Positions 53,601 to 60,771 are shown, numbered from the stretch's first letter. The stretch: 64,000 nucleotides of DNA from JACQAP01 sp035275265 (GCA_035275265.1 DATENC010000026.1:682001-746000), one strand, 5' to 3'. Program-made: numbers and translations. The notes: generated by a model from the letters alone, not told the origin.

Positions 53601-53886
53601 ATTCCGCCCAGAAACCGTGCGCATTGGGCAGCGATGCGCGTTTCTTGAGCTTGCCTTCTTTGCCGACGACCTGACTGAGCCTCGACACCTCCTCCGACAT
53701 CATCGAGCTTTGCTCCACGAGGTCGTTGAATACCTCAGCAACTTTCCCGAATGCCCCGGCACCGTGATACGGCAGCCTGGCCTTCGCATCGCCGCGCTTT
53801 AGCTGCATGAGCGCGGAAAGAATCAACGTCATTTCGTCGGTGTGGGAAATTGCCTCCGACTCGGGGGCTTGTACGGGCTGGTTCAT
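47605..53886 (-). CDS. Poly-HAMP hybrid histidine kinase with GAF and three receivers
   Basis: The 2093-residue cytoplasmic protein has no transmembrane helix. After a degenerate HAMP-like start (about 20-157) come eleven tandem 92-residue units (158-1169), each a pair of HAMP-type half-units (GTEGKLGGQA... and GDLSKKITVDVKGEI...). A GAF domain (about 1190-1335), a coiled coil (about 1345-1405), HisKA with His1415 (MSHELRTPLN) and HATPase (GGTGLGLAISREL) follow. Receiver 1 (from about 1706) keeps Asp in MTLDIFLPDMQG; receiver 2 (about 1830-1945) has lost the acceptor Asp (CLIVHSGAGE); receiver 3 (about 1975-2090) is intact (VLMDIMMPGMDG). The layout resembles fungal Nik1/Os-1 osmosensing kinases. 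It is coupled to the downstream hybrid kinase. Confidence 0.95.
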   Translation of the reverse strand: MNQPVQAPESEAISHTDEMTLILSALMQLKRGDAKARLPYHGAGAFGKVAEVFNDLVEQSSMMSEEVSRLSQVVGKEGKLKKRASLPNAHGFWAESVDCINSLIDDLVHPTSEVARVIGAVAQGDLSKSMALELDGRPLEGEFLRTAKTINKMVEQLGNFSAEVTRVAREVGTEGKLGGQAKVKGVAGTWKDLTDSVNSMAGNLTDQVRNIADVTTAVAKGDLSKKIDVDVKGEFLTLKSTINTMVDQLRSFASEVTRVAREVGSDGILGGQARVEGVSGTWKDLTDSVNSMAGNLTSQVRNIADVTKAVAAGDLSKKITVDVKGEILELKATINTMVDQLRSFASEVTRVAREVGTEGKLGGQADVQGVAGTWKDLTESVNFMAGNLTSQVRNIADVTKAVAAGDLSKKITVDVKGEVLELKSTINTMVDQLRSFAAEVTRVAREVGTEGKLGGQADVQGVAGTWRDLTESVNSMAGNLTSQVRNIADVTKAVQAGDLSRKITVDVKGEILELKATINTMVDQLSSFASEVTRVAREVGTEGKLGGQARVEGVSGTWKDLTESVNFMAGNLTSQVRNIADVTKAVQAGDLSRKITVDVKGEILELKNTINTMVDQLSSFASEVTRVAREVGTEGRLGGQAEVEGVSGTWKDLTESVNSMAGNLTSQVRNIAEVTKAVAAGDLSKKITVDVKGEILELKATINTMVDQLSSFASEVTRVAREVGSEGILGGQARVEGVSGTWKDLTESVNFMAGNLTSQVRNIAEVTTAVAAGDLSKKITVDVKGEIAELKNTVNTMVDQLRSFASEVTRVAREVGTDGKLGGQADVQGVAGTWKDLTESVNFMAGNLTSQVRNIAEVTTAVAAGDLSKKITVDVKGEILELKDTINTMVDQLRSFAAEVTRVAREVGTEGKLGGQADVQGVLGTWRDLTDSVNSMAGNLTSQVRNIADVTKAVQAGDLSRKITVDVKGEILELKATINTMVDQLSSFASEVTRVAREVGTEGRLGGQAEVRGVSGVWKDLTDNVNFMAGNLTSQVRGIAKVVTAVANGDLRQKLTVEAKGEIASLADTINSMTDTLATFADQVTTVAREVGVEGKLGGQAKVPGAAGIWKGLTENVNELAANLTTQVRAIAEVATAVTEGDLTRSIAVETQGEVAALKDTINEMIRNLKDTTQKNTEQDWLKTNLAKFSRMLQGQRDLETVGQMILSELAPVVGALQAEFYMLTSEKDGAKLKLLASYASKGKRAHGKEKDVGEGLVGQCAIEKRKLLLTNVPSEAFRIATGLSESSALDVLVMPVVFEGEVRGVMELASLEHFSPSHQAFLDQLTESIGIVINTIEANSRTENLLTQSQSLAEELQQTNQELEEKASQLAHQNQEVERKNTEVEQARQALEEKAKQLALTSKYKSEFLANMSHELRTPLNSLLLLSDQLTRNAEGNLNTRQVEASKTIHASGNDLLALINDILDLSKIESGTVQVDVSELRLLDLQRYVERTFRHIAESAKVGFNIHLDPALPRSMHTDIKRMQQIIKNLLSNAFKFTHDGAVTFSVAPASSGWSAQNEELTHASQVIAFSVIDTGIGIMPDKQQIIFEAFQQADGSTSRKYGGTGLGLAISRELSKLLGGEIKLMSAPSVGSTFTLYLPVSYSSRRTPRPIGGQSIVAEAAAAIEAATTAATANVDPIYVEPEFQPEANEAGDDRSDLKLDDLSLLIVENDLSFAKVLLEAARRQGFKGLVAGTAASALSLIKEYQPSVMTLDIFLPDMQGWRILDRLKADLSTRHIPVCVVSTDDSRERAFNSGAIGFITKPVASGEVIDTALTQLKTFVTRTKKKVLVLMAEGGERDDLVRRLSVEDIDVMATPDTERIRKVLRRDQVDCLIVHSGAGELQPSDLIDILDEQALTRQLPIILYGPETSETLATWQRTDGVFALREVRSPERLMDTVYFFLHRNVLGLPQEEREAVQYLHNSSRQLEGKKVLIVDDDMRNIFALSTVLHDQGMQMVSANNGRDAIRLVQEDPTIDIVLMDIMMPGMDGIVTMQEIRKFQEHKDLPIIAVTAKAMKGDREKCIRAGAWDYLSKPVDTVHLMAVLRGWLHR
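50380..53415 (-). repeat. Eleven tandem 276-bp repeats encoding HAMP units
   Basis: The array is 3036 bp long, 11 x 276 bp without indels, in frame within the poly-HAMP kinase gene. Neighbouring copies differ by scattered substitutions. Copies five units apart are closer: the blocks at 50981-51070 and 52361-52450, exactly 1380 bp (5 x 276) apart, differ at very few positions, and unit pairs 2/7, 3/8 and 4/9 share diagnostic residues. Long open frames on the opposite strand are a by-product of this repetition. Confidence 0.95.
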
Positions 53887-54270
53887 TTCTGGTCCTTTTG
53901 GGCGTGCCGCACGGCTTGACTGCTCGAATTTTTTGACGGCGGATTTTGTGAATTGCGCACGCGAACGGGAATGTCCGCGTTTCGTTGGATGTAACTGGAT
54001 ATTGCAATCCGGCCAACTGGGTTCTGCGACCCCGTCAATCTCAACACGAGAATACCGGAATTCCGAATACCGCTGTGGTGATCTGCCGACACTTTTCTTC
54101 GAGGCACCGCTACTGGAAAATCATGCACCGCGCTAGACTTTACAAGCAACGCCGAGTACCCTCGCGGCCGGTGCCCCACGCATTTGGCGGGCCTGCAAGA
54201 TTTACAAAATTCTTCGGGAGCAGACACTGACAATCTCAAAAGCACGCGACGCCCGGGCGTCCGATCACTG
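53887..54270. other. Divergent intergenic region between poly-HAMP kinase and receiver genes
   Basis: This 384-bp region must hold promoters for both genes, but I could not fix them. Notable is a symmetric cluster: two direct GAATACCG copies at 54050-54057 and 54065-54072, with the palindrome CGGAATTCCG (54056-54065) bridging them, a possible operator. No coding frame is convincing. Confidence 0.55.
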
Positions 54271-54648
54271 ATGACGCGCGTTCTCGTCATCGACGACAAC
54301 GACGATTTCCGTAATCTCGCGCTGCGCTGGTTCCAGATCCACGGCGTCGAAGCGGAAGGGGCGTCTGACGGTGCGGAGGGGCTGGAGCTGCAACGCGCCC
54401 GGCCGGCCACGGTCATCGTTACGGACATCTTCATGCCGGAGAAAGATGGCATCGAGACGATCCGGGAGCTGCTGCGCGAGTTCCCCGCGGCCAAGATCAT
54501 CGCCATGACCGGCCACGAATCGCTAACCAACTACGATGCATTCGCACGCGAGATCGGTGCGGCGAAAACCTTCAAGAAACCCTTCAAGCTCGACGACTTG
54601 CTCGCGGCGGTCAAAGAGCTCAGCGGGGAAAATCCGGCTGGGCCTTGA
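54271..54648 (+). CDS. Single-domain response regulator
   Basis: The 125-residue protein is a lone receiver: VLVIDDNDDFRNLALRW, phospho-Asp52 in VIVTDIFMPEKDG, Thr in IIAMTGHES and Lys in TFKKPFKLDD, all intact, with no output domain. The start at 54271 (MTRVLVIDD) fits the fold; the open frame extends upstream without family similarity. It is divergent from the two hybrid kinases and is a likely phospho-acceptor or phosphate sink for them. Confidence 0.92.
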   Translation: MTRVLVIDDNDDFRNLALRWFQIHGVEAEGASDGAEGLELQRARPATVIVTDIFMPEKDGIETIRELLREFPAAKIIAMTGHESLTNYDAFAREIGAAKTFKKPFKLDDLLAAVKELSGENPAGP

Positions 54649-55039
54649 CCCGATCGAGCGACTTCGACTTGGAGACTGCCTGATAGTAATAAACCTGAGT
54701 TACCTGATTGGCGCGGGGCCGGCCAGGATTGGAACGAGGCCCGGATCGTCGTGGTGCCATAGGGCGTCTTGCGCGGTTCGTAATGCATCAACCATCCTCC
54801 CAGAAGGTATCGCACTGCGCGGCATGCTCATACGAAGAGTAATCCGGCAGCGCTGCAGCATAGTAGGGGGGTGTTTACCTGATATCGCTGTAGGGGATGC
54901 ACTACAGCGCGTGACGCTGCCGTGAACGGCCCTTTTCCCTTTGCAGGTTCCCGAGCAACGCAGCACGCGGCGCGATCTCCTGACGCACTATCTCAACGCT
55001 TTTGTGACTGCGTTGTCGGACTGATGTACGGGGGATTGA
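54649..55039. other. Gene-poor region at the 3' side of tRNA-Thr
   Basis: In these 391 bp I see no supported gene. A short plus-strand frame ending at about 55023 reads RDLLTHYLNAFVTALSD before the stop, too short to assign. No integrase, direct repeat of the tRNA 3' end or terminator was recognised, although the 3' end of a tRNA is a frequent integration site. Confidence 0.5.
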
Positions 55040-55115
55040 TGGTGCCGGCACCAGGAATCGAACCCGGGACCTTTTGATTACAAATCAACTGCTCTACCAA
55101 CTGAGCTATGCCGGC
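55040..55115 (-). tRNA. tRNA-Thr (anticodon TGT)
   Basis: The 76-nt minus-strand sequence folds as a full tRNA. The acceptor GCCGGCA pairs with TGCCGGC, followed by discriminator A and an encoded CCA (55042-55040). The D arm is GCTC/GAGC, the seven-base anticodon loop is TTTGTAA with anticodon TGT (threonine ACA codons), and the T arm contains TTCGATT. One oddity is a G-A apposition at the top of the anticodon stem (27-43). Confidence 0.96.
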
Positions 55116-55170
55116 TTGCGCCGCATTATAGGCCCAGCATTGCAGCCAAGAAACCGCGAAGAGTCCTGAC

Positions 55171-55593
55171 CTACTTGATCACCTGCAGCCGTGGCTTGCG
55201 GCCCGCGGGTGGTTTGGGACGGGGGTCCTCCGGAGTGCCGGTATGGGATTTCGGCGGCGCGATGATCGGAGCGGGCAATGACGGCGAAGTCTGGAACGCC
55301 AGGCCATGCCCGGTTTCCTTGGCGAAGATTCCAGCAACGGTGGTGATAGGCACCGAAATCTCGCGAGAGGTGCCCCCGAATCGCGCCGAGAACTGGATCA
55401 GGTCGTTGCCGATCTTCAGGTTGCGGGTGGCATCAGCGCTAACGTTGAGCACAATTTCCCCATTCTTGACGTACTCGGTCGGGACCTTGGTGGATTCGTC
55501 CACCTTGACGGCGATGTACGGAGTGAGCCCGTTGTCGCAGCACCACTCGTAGATCGCGCGGATCAGGTAAGGCGTGGTCGCGGTCTCCTTCAC
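55171..55593 (-). CDS. sspB: ClpXP protease specificity-enhancing factor SspB
   Basis: The 140-residue protein has the SspB substrate-binding domain (TPYLIRAIYEWCCDNGLTPY; ATRNLKIGNDLIQFSARFGG) followed by a flexible proline-rich tail ending KPRLQVIK, the ClpX-binding end. It delivers ssrA-tagged proteins to ClpXP. It begins at GTG 55593, overlapping the sspA stop (GTGA), and the order sspA-sspB is conserved. Confidence 0.94.
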   Translation of the reverse strand: MKETATTPYLIRAIYEWCCDNGLTPYIAVKVDESTKVPTEYVKNGEIVLNVSADATRNLKIGNDLIQFSARFGGTSREISVPITTVAGIFAKETGHGLAFQTSPSLPAPIIAPPKSHTGTPEDPRPKPPAGRKPRLQVIK

Positions 55594-56189
55594 TTGCGCA
55601 TCACCTTCTCGGAAGCAGTGAGCGCCTCGATAAACGCCGGACGGCTGAACAGCCGCTCGGCGTATTTCATCAGGGGCGCGGCCTGTTTGGGCAACTGGAT
55701 GCCGTAGAAATCCAGCCGCCACAACAGCGGCGCAATCGCCACGTCGAGCATCGAAAATTCCTCGCCCAGCATGTACTTCTGCTTGACGAATACCGGTGCG
55801 ATCTGCGCGAGGTTGTCGCGAATGATCTGGCGTGCCTTTTCCGCCTGCTTCTGCGTGCCTCCCTCGATGGCATCGACATTGGCGAACAGCTCGTTTTCGA
55901 AACGGAATAGAAACAGCCGCGCGCGAGCGCGCATCACCGGGTCGGCCGGCATCAGTTGCGGATGCGGGAAACGGTCGTCGATGTACTCGTTGATTATGTT
56001 CGACTCGTACAGAATGAGGTCGCGTTCCACCAGGACCGGGGTGCGGTTATACGGGTTCATCACCGCCAGATCTTCTGGTTTGTTGTAGAGGTCAACGTCG
56101 ATGATCTGAAAATCCATCCCCTTTTCGTAGAGGACGATGCGGCAGCGTTGGCTGAATGGGCAGGTGGTGCCCGAATAAAGGGTCATCAT
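55590..56189 (-). CDS. sspA: Stringent starvation protein A (GST-like)
   Basis: The 199-residue protein has a GST fold: MMTLYSGTTCPFSQRCRIVL at the N terminus, NPYNRTPVLVERDLILYESN with the cis-proline, and a helical C-terminal domain. SspA binds RNA polymerase and helps stationary-phase and acid-stress gene expression. It lies between the bc1 genes and sspB, the normal betaproteobacterial arrangement. Confidence 0.95.
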   Translation of the reverse strand: MMTLYSGTTCPFSQRCRIVLYEKGMDFQIIDVDLYNKPEDLAVMNPYNRTPVLVERDLILYESNIINEYIDDRFPHPQLMPADPVMRARARLFLFRFENELFANVDAIEGGTQKQAEKARQIIRDNLAQIAPVFVKQKYMLGEEFSMLDVAIAPLLWRLDFYGIQLPKQAAPLMKYAERLFSRPAFIEALTASEKVMRK

Positions 56190-56213
56190 GGGTCGTTTCC
56201 TGGGTGTTGTTGG

Positions 56214-56939
56214 TCAGTTCACGTCTTTCCAGTACTCCGTCTTGAGCAGCCAGCTGAGCACAAGCAGGAACGAAAGGAAGAACAGGACGACGATGCCAAT
56301 CTGGACGCGCCGGGTCTTGGCCGGCTCGCCCATGTAGGAAAGGTAATTGACCAGATCACGCACGAGTTGGTCGTACTCCGGCGGCGACAGCGTTCCGGGG
56401 AACTCCAGCACAAGCTTCTTGTGCTCCACTTTGTGCCCGCCTTGTTCCTCGATCTGGGATTTCAGGACCTGTGTGCCCTGCAACTGCCAGAGCACGTGCG
56501 GCATGCCGACATTTGCAAAGGCCAAATTGTTCCAGCCGGTTACGCGCTCCGGGTCGCGATAGAAGGTACGCATGTAGGTGTAAAGCCAATTCACGCCGCG
56601 CGAACGGGCGATCACAGAAAGATCCGGCGGCTCGACGCCGAACCATTGCCGCTGATCTTTCCTGCTGGCGGCGATGGACATCGGATCACCGACCTTTTCG
56701 CCCGTGAACAGCAGGTTGTCTTTGATCTGCTGCTCGGTCAGGCCGAGATCCATCAGACGGTTGTAGCGCATCGCAGTTGCGGAGTGACAGTTCAGGCAAT
56801 AATTGACGAATACCTGCGCGCCTCGCTGTATCGATATCACATCGGCGGAGTCGATATTGGCGCGATCGAGCTGGATGTCCCCGCCTGCGGCATGCACCGC
56901 GGCCGGTGCGAGCAGCAACGCGAAAAAGAATATTCTCAC
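56214..56939 (-). CDS. petC: Cytochrome c1 of the bc1 complex
   Basis: The 241-residue protein has a signal (VRIFFFALLLAPAAVHA), the heme-binding CLNCH motif in VNYCLNCHSATAMRYNR, the axial methionine candidate in ANVGMPHVLW and a C-terminal membrane anchor (IGIVVLFFLSFLLVLSWLL). It passes electrons from the Rieske centre to a soluble cytochrome c. It starts at GTG 56939 overlapping the cytochrome b stop (GTGA); longer upstream reading belongs to the cytochrome b gene. Confidence 0.96.
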   Translation of the reverse strand: MRIFFFALLLAPAAVHAAGGDIQLDRANIDSADVISIQRGAQVFVNYCLNCHSATAMRYNRLMDLGLTEQQIKDNLLFTGEKVGDPMSIAASRKDQRQWFGVEPPDLSVIARSRGVNWLYTYMRTFYRDPERVTGWNNLAFANVGMPHVLWQLQGTQVLKSQIEEQGGHKVEHKKLVLEFPGTLSPPEYDQLVRDLVNYLSYMGEPAKTRRVQIGIVVLFFLSFLLVLSWLLKTEYWKDVN

Positions 56940-58207
56940 CGCGTCAACCTTTCCGGCTCCGGCTTGTTCGTGTCGATCTTGGTGTACCAGGGCATCAGCA
57001 GAAAGAACAGAAAATAGACGAGCGTGAAAATACGCGCGACGACGGTTGCGCGTTCCGCGCCGCCCAGCCAGCCACCGAACTGGCCCCAGATGTTGGTCGG
57101 CACAGTGCCGAGGTAGCCCAACACCAGGAAGGAGATCACGAACAGCGCCAGCGCGGTCTTGTAAACCGCACCACGGTAACGAATCGACTTGACCACACCA
57201 CGATCCAGCCACGGCAGCAGGAAAAACACCATCACCGCGAGCCCCATTGCCAACACTCCCGGAAATTGCGAGCCAAACAAGGGCGGAACTGCACGCAGAA
57301 TCGAATAGAACGGCGTGAAGTACCACACCGGGGCAATGTGATCCGGAGTCTTGAGCGAATCGGCGGGCACGAAATTGTTGTGCTCAAGGAAGTAACCGCC
57401 CATTTCCGGCGCAAAGAACATGATTGCGCTGAACACCATCAGGAATACCACCACGCCGACGATGTCCTTCACCACGTAATAGGGGAAGAAGGGAATGCCA
57501 TCGAGCGGAATGCCCGTCTTCGGGTCCTTCTTTTTCTTGATCTCGATGCCGTCCGGATTGTTGGAGCCGACTTCGTGCAGTGCTACCAGGTGAGCAAAGA
57601 CCAGTCCCAGCAACACCAGCGGGATTGCGATGACATGAAAAGCGAAGAAACGATTCAGCGTCGCATCAGAAATCACGTAGTCGCCGCGGATCCATACCGC
57701 CAGGTCCGGACCAACGAAGGGGATGGCCGCAAAAAGGTTGACGATCACCTGCGCACCCCAGTAGGACATCTGACCCCAGGGCAGCAGGTAGCCGAAGAAC
57801 GCCTCCGCCATCAGGCACAGGTAGATCAGGACGCCCAGCAGCCACAACAACTCGCGCGGCTTTCGATAGGAGCCGTAGATAAGACCGCGAAACATGTGCA
57901 AATACACGACCACGAAAAACAACGAGGCGCCGGTGGAATGCATGTAGCGTATCGCCCACCCCCAGCTGACGTCGCGCATGATGTACTCGACCGAAGCAAA
58001 GGCCTGAGCGGCATCGGGCTTGTAGTGCATGGTGAGGAAAATGCCGGTGACGATCTGAATTACCAGCGCAAGCATCGCCAGCGAGCCGAAGTAGTACCAG
58101 AAGTTGAAGTTTTTCGGCGCGTAATACTCGGCAAGGTGCGCCTTCCAGGTCGCCGTCAGCGGAAAGCGCGCGTCGATCCAGTTCAGCAACGGCTTTATCT
58201 TGCCCAT
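56936..58207 (-). CDS. petB: Cytochrome b of the bc1 complex
   Basis: The 423-residue protein has the cytochrome b fold: eight or so hydrophobic helices, heme-ligand histidines in YMHSTGASLFFVVVYLHMFR and FFAFHVIAIPLVLLGLVFAH, and the quinol-site motif PVWYFTPFYSILRA (the PEWY position reads PVWY here). Start at 58207 (MGKIKPLL) lies four bases after the Rieske stop. It carries quinol oxidation and reduction sites. Confidence 0.96.
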   Translation of the reverse strand: MGKIKPLLNWIDARFPLTATWKAHLAEYYAPKNFNFWYYFGSLAMLALVIQIVTGIFLTMHYKPDAAQAFASVEYIMRDVSWGWAIRYMHSTGASLFFVVVYLHMFRGLIYGSYRKPRELLWLLGVLIYLCLMAEAFFGYLLPWGQMSYWGAQVIVNLFAAIPFVGPDLAVWIRGDYVISDATLNRFFAFHVIAIPLVLLGLVFAHLVALHEVGSNNPDGIEIKKKKDPKTGIPLDGIPFFPYYVVKDIVGVVVFLMVFSAIMFFAPEMGGYFLEHNNFVPADSLKTPDHIAPVWYFTPFYSILRAVPPLFGSQFPGVLAMGLAVMVFFLLPWLDRGVVKSIRYRGAVYKTALALFVISFLVLGYLGTVPTNIWGQFGGWLGGAERATVVARIFTLVYFLFFLLMPWYTKIDTNKPEPERLTR

Positions 58208-58211
58208 TGCG

Positions 58212-58808
58212 TCATGCTCCTTTGCTGTCTTCACCGATGAGCAGACGCGTGTCGCTCAAATAGGTATACGGAGGAACCTTGAGGTTCGCGGGTGCCGGCA
58301 CGCCCTTGTAGACGCGGCCGGCGAGATCGAACTTCGAACCGTGGCAGGGGCAGAAGAAACCACCCGGCCAATCCTCGCCCAGACCGCTTTCGGTTCCGGG
58401 CGCAAGCTTTTGCGACGGCGAACAGCCGAGGTGAGTGCAGATTCCCACCAGCACCAGGTACTCGGGTTTGAGCGAACGACCTTCGTTCTTTGCATAATCC
58501 GGCTGCATCGGCATGGAAGAATTGGGATCGGCCACCAGCCCGTCTAGCTTCGGCAGGCTGTCGATCATTTCGCTGGTGCGATGGACAACCCACACCGGCT
58601 GGCCCCGCCACTCCACGGTCACCATCATCCCCGGCTCGATCTTGGACAAATCCACTTCCACCGGTGCGCCCGCGGCCCTTGCCCGCGCGCTCGGGTTCAT
58701 GCTCGCCACGAAGGGCACGGCTGCTGCGACACCCGCCACGCCGCCGGCAACGGTGGTGGCAGCCAGGAGAAAGCGCCGCTTGCGGCGATCGACGTTGCCC
58801 TCTGCCAT
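58212..58808 (-). CDS. petA: Rieske iron-sulfur subunit of the bc1 complex
   Basis: The 198-residue protein has an N-terminal twin-arginine-like anchor (DRRKRRFLLAATTVAGGVAG) and the Rieske cluster motifs CTHLGC and CPCHGS. It transfers electrons from ubiquinol to cytochrome c1 in the periplasm. ATG 58808 (MAEGNVD) is favoured; an in-frame ATG 15 bases upstream is the alternative. It is the first gene of petABC. Confidence 0.95.
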   Translation of the reverse strand: MAEGNVDRRKRRFLLAATTVAGGVAGVAAAVPFVASMNPSARARAAGAPVEVDLSKIEPGMMVTVEWRGQPVWVVHRTSEMIDSLPKLDGLVADPNSSMPMQPDYAKNEGRSLKPEYLVLVGICTHLGCSPSQKLAPGTESGLGEDWPGGFFCPCHGSKFDLAGRVYKGVPAPANLKVPPYTYLSDTRLLIGEDSKGA

Positions 58809-58876
58809 GTTCTGACCTGTCAAGTTTCAAAAGCCTCGTATTTTACAGCAGGCGCCTAAGAAAGTTACACCCCATG

Positions 58877-58902
58877 TTGCTTAAGTCCATGTTAATAAGC
58901 AA
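58877..58902. repeat. Inverted repeat upstream of petABC
   Basis: TTGCTTA (58877-58883) and TAAGCAA (58896-58902) form a 7-bp inverted repeat with a 12-bp spacer in the 250-bp region between petA and the OsmC gene. It may be a regulator site for the bc1 operon. It has no T-run typical of a terminator, and no protein has been matched to it. Confidence 0.35.
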
Positions 58903-59076
58903 TAAATTGGCGTCCGCGGTTTTGGGGGCAATTTGCCGCCATGGCTCCGAACGACCTGCTTTTGGTGGTCCTCGCCCACGCGCGGGCGTGCGTGAGGGCT
59001 GCTACCATTTGCGCCTCCCGGTCCGACGCAGCCGATGACGGCGCAATCGGGGTTAAAACCGGGTTCGGGGACGATG

Positions 59077-59493
59077 ATGAAAATCAGGGTGAAGTGGGTC
59101 GAGAACGTCGCATTCCTGGGTGAGACCGAGAGCGGCCATGCGCTGGTTATGGACGGCGCAGCCGAGGGCGGCGGCCGCAACCTCGGTCCGCGGCCTATGG
59201 AAACGGTTCTGGCGGGCACTGGCGGTTGTACTGCTTACGACGTGATCACCATCCTGAAGAAGGCACGCCAGAACATCAGCGATTGCGTCCTGGAGGTCGA
59301 CGCTGAGCGGGCCCCCGCGGATCCGAAGGTGTTCACCCGCATCCACTTTCATTTCGTGATCAAGGGGCGCGGCATACGGCGCGAACAGGTCGAACGCGCA
59401 ATTCAACTCTCGGCGGAGAAATACTGCTCGGCCTCGATCATGCTCGGCAAGACCGCCGAGATCACTCACGATTTCGAAATCGTCGAAGTCTGA
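59077..59493 (+). CDS. OsmC family protein
   Basis: The 138-residue protein has the OsmC/YhfA-type fold signals: GRNLGPRPMETVLAGTGGCT with the conserved Cys after AGTGG, and a second conserved Cys in AEKYCSASIML. These two cysteines can reduce organic peroxides in Ohr/OsmC enzymes; YhfA-like members have a less certain role. Start at 59077 or the adjacent ATG 59074, both after GGGGAC. It converges with coq7. Confidence 0.9.
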   Translation: MKIRVKWVENVAFLGETESGHALVMDGAAEGGGRNLGPRPMETVLAGTGGCTAYDVITILKKARQNISDCVLEVDAERAPADPKVFTRIHFHFVIKGRGIRREQVERAIQLSAEKYCSASIMLGKTAEITHDFEIVEV

Positions 59494-59499
59494 GGAGAA

Positions 59500-60129
59500 T
59501 CAAACGCGGTAAGTCGACCCCGTCATCAGGCGCGAGGAGATTCGCATCGCCTGCTTGACCGGTGCGGGCAGTTCGGCCGCGCCGTTGGCTAGCGCCGTAT
59601 CGGCATGGCGTGCCTCGTCTTCCTTCATCTGCGCGACGATGGCGCGGCTTTTGTCATCCCGAAGCGGCAATTGCTCGAGATGGCCGTCGAGATGGCCTTC
59701 GACCTGGCGTTCGGTCTCGGCCAGGAACCCCATATTCCACTTGTCTCCAAGAAGACCCGAGAGAGCGCCTATAGCGAACGAACCGGCGTAGAGAACCGGG
59801 TTGAGGATGCTCGATCTGCCACCTAGTTCGTCTATGCGCTGCGCCGTCCATGCGAGGTGTTCGGTCTCTTCCGCTGCCGCGCGTTGGAGTGCTTCTCGGG
59901 CAGCCGTGCCGCGCGCAGTCAGAGCCTGTCCCTGATAAAGCGCCTGCGCACACACTTCGCCGCTATGGTTCACGCGCATCAGCGCCGCCGCGTGGCGTTT
60001 TTCCGCCGCGGTCAACTCCACGCTGGGCAGATTTTGTCCCGGAAGAGGCCGCAACGAAACGGGGTGGCCATACAAAGTACGTAGCGCGCGATCGAATCCG
60101 ATGATCAGGCGGTCGATTTCCGGGATCAC
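59500..60129 (-). CDS. coq7: Demethoxyubiquinone hydroxylase Coq7
   Basis: The 209-residue ferritin-like di-iron protein has the ligand motifs EVCAQALYQGQ, EETEHLAW, EGHLDGHL and EDEARHADTA, diagnostic of Coq7 (2-polyprenyl-3-methyl-6-methoxy-1,4-benzoquinone monooxygenase). It performs a late hydroxylation in ubiquinone synthesis, supplying the quinone used by the bc1 complex. GTG 60129 lies 7 nt after the TusA-like stop, so they are co-transcribed. Confidence 0.94.
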   Translation of the reverse strand: MIPEIDRLIIGFDRALRTLYGHPVSLRPLPGQNLPSVELTAAEKRHAAALMRVNHSGEVCAQALYQGQALTARGTAAREALQRAAAEETEHLAWTAQRIDELGGRSSILNPVLYAGSFAIGALSGLLGDKWNMGFLAETERQVEGHLDGHLEQLPLRDDKSRAIVAQMKEDEARHADTALANGAAELPAPVKQAMRISSRLMTGSTYRV

Positions 60130-60136
60130 GGCGTGC

Positions 60137-60376
60137 TCACTTCTTGCGCATGAAAAACAGAAACTGGCCACCGGTCTCGGTTGAGGACAGCAACTGGTTG
60201 CCCGTCTGCTTGGAGAACGCCTGAAAATCACGCACCGAGCCCGGGTCGGTGGCGAGAACCTTCAGTACCTGGCCTGAATTCATGTCATTGAGCGTTTTCT
60301 TGGTGCGCAGGATCGGTAGCGGGCAATTGAGCCCCCGTGCATCGAGCTCACGATCGAAGTGAATTTCGGTTTCCAT
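60137..60376 (-). CDS. TusA-like sulfurtransferase
   Basis: A 79-residue protein has the TusA hallmark LDARGLNCPLPILRTKKTL: the CPxP motif with the sulfur-carrying Cys, then the helix and a two-stranded sheet ending QFLFFMRKK. It relays persulfide sulfur, in tRNA thiolation or other sulfur pathways. The start was set at 60376; upstream ATGs at 60391 and 60403 would extend by 5 or 9 residues. A rhodanese gene lies just upstream, a common pairing. Confidence 0.9.
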   Translation of the reverse strand: METEIHFDRELDARGLNCPLPILRTKKTLNDMNSGQVLKVLATDPGSVRDFQAFSKQTGNQLLSSTETGGQFLFFMRKK

Positions 60377-60406
60377 CTCAGGCCCCTGCATCGTTGTTGC
60401 CAACGT

Positions 60407-60730
60407 TCAACCCGGCGCGGCAACCGGCATGCCTTTGCGGACCCATGCATTCATGCCGCCCGACAGGTTATAGACTTCCTGCCACCCCTTACCGCTCAAA
60501 TAAGCGCTTGCCTGCGCGGAACGCGCTCCCGACTGGCAGTAGAACACTACCGCGCGCGAGCGGTCGATTTCTTCGAACCGGGCGGGCAGGAGGTGCAACG
60601 GGATGTGCCGCGCACCCGGAATGACTCCGCGACTGACTTCCAGGTCGGTGCGCACGTCCACCAGCACGAGCTCTCCGTGTTGTTTCATGTCGTGCAAGCG
60701 CAGCGGATCGATGGGGGCAAAGTTGCTCAT
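60407..60730 (-). CDS. Rhodanese-like single-domain sulfurtransferase
   Basis: The 107-residue rhodanese domain has Asp in VDVRTDLEVSRG, the HIPLHLLP segment and the active-site Cys65 in FYCQSGARSAQA. It should transfer sulfane sulfur to the TusA-like protein encoded next, 31 bp downstream. No signal peptide is visible, so it is cytoplasmic. Confidence 0.92.
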   Translation of the reverse strand: MSNFAPIDPLRLHDMKQHGELVLVDVRTDLEVSRGVIPGARHIPLHLLPARFEEIDRSRAVVFYCQSGARSAQASAYLSGKGWQEVYNLSGGMNAWVRKGMPVAAPG

Positions 60731-60771
60731 GCGGCCGGGCCACTCGGAATGATACAGCGTTACCGCTATCC

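Noticed and set aside
54900..55039. Integrase remnant beside tRNA-Thr
   Set aside because: The peptide before the stop at about 55023 is under 30 residues, lacks the catalytic tyrosine motif, and no repeated tRNA 3' end was seen.
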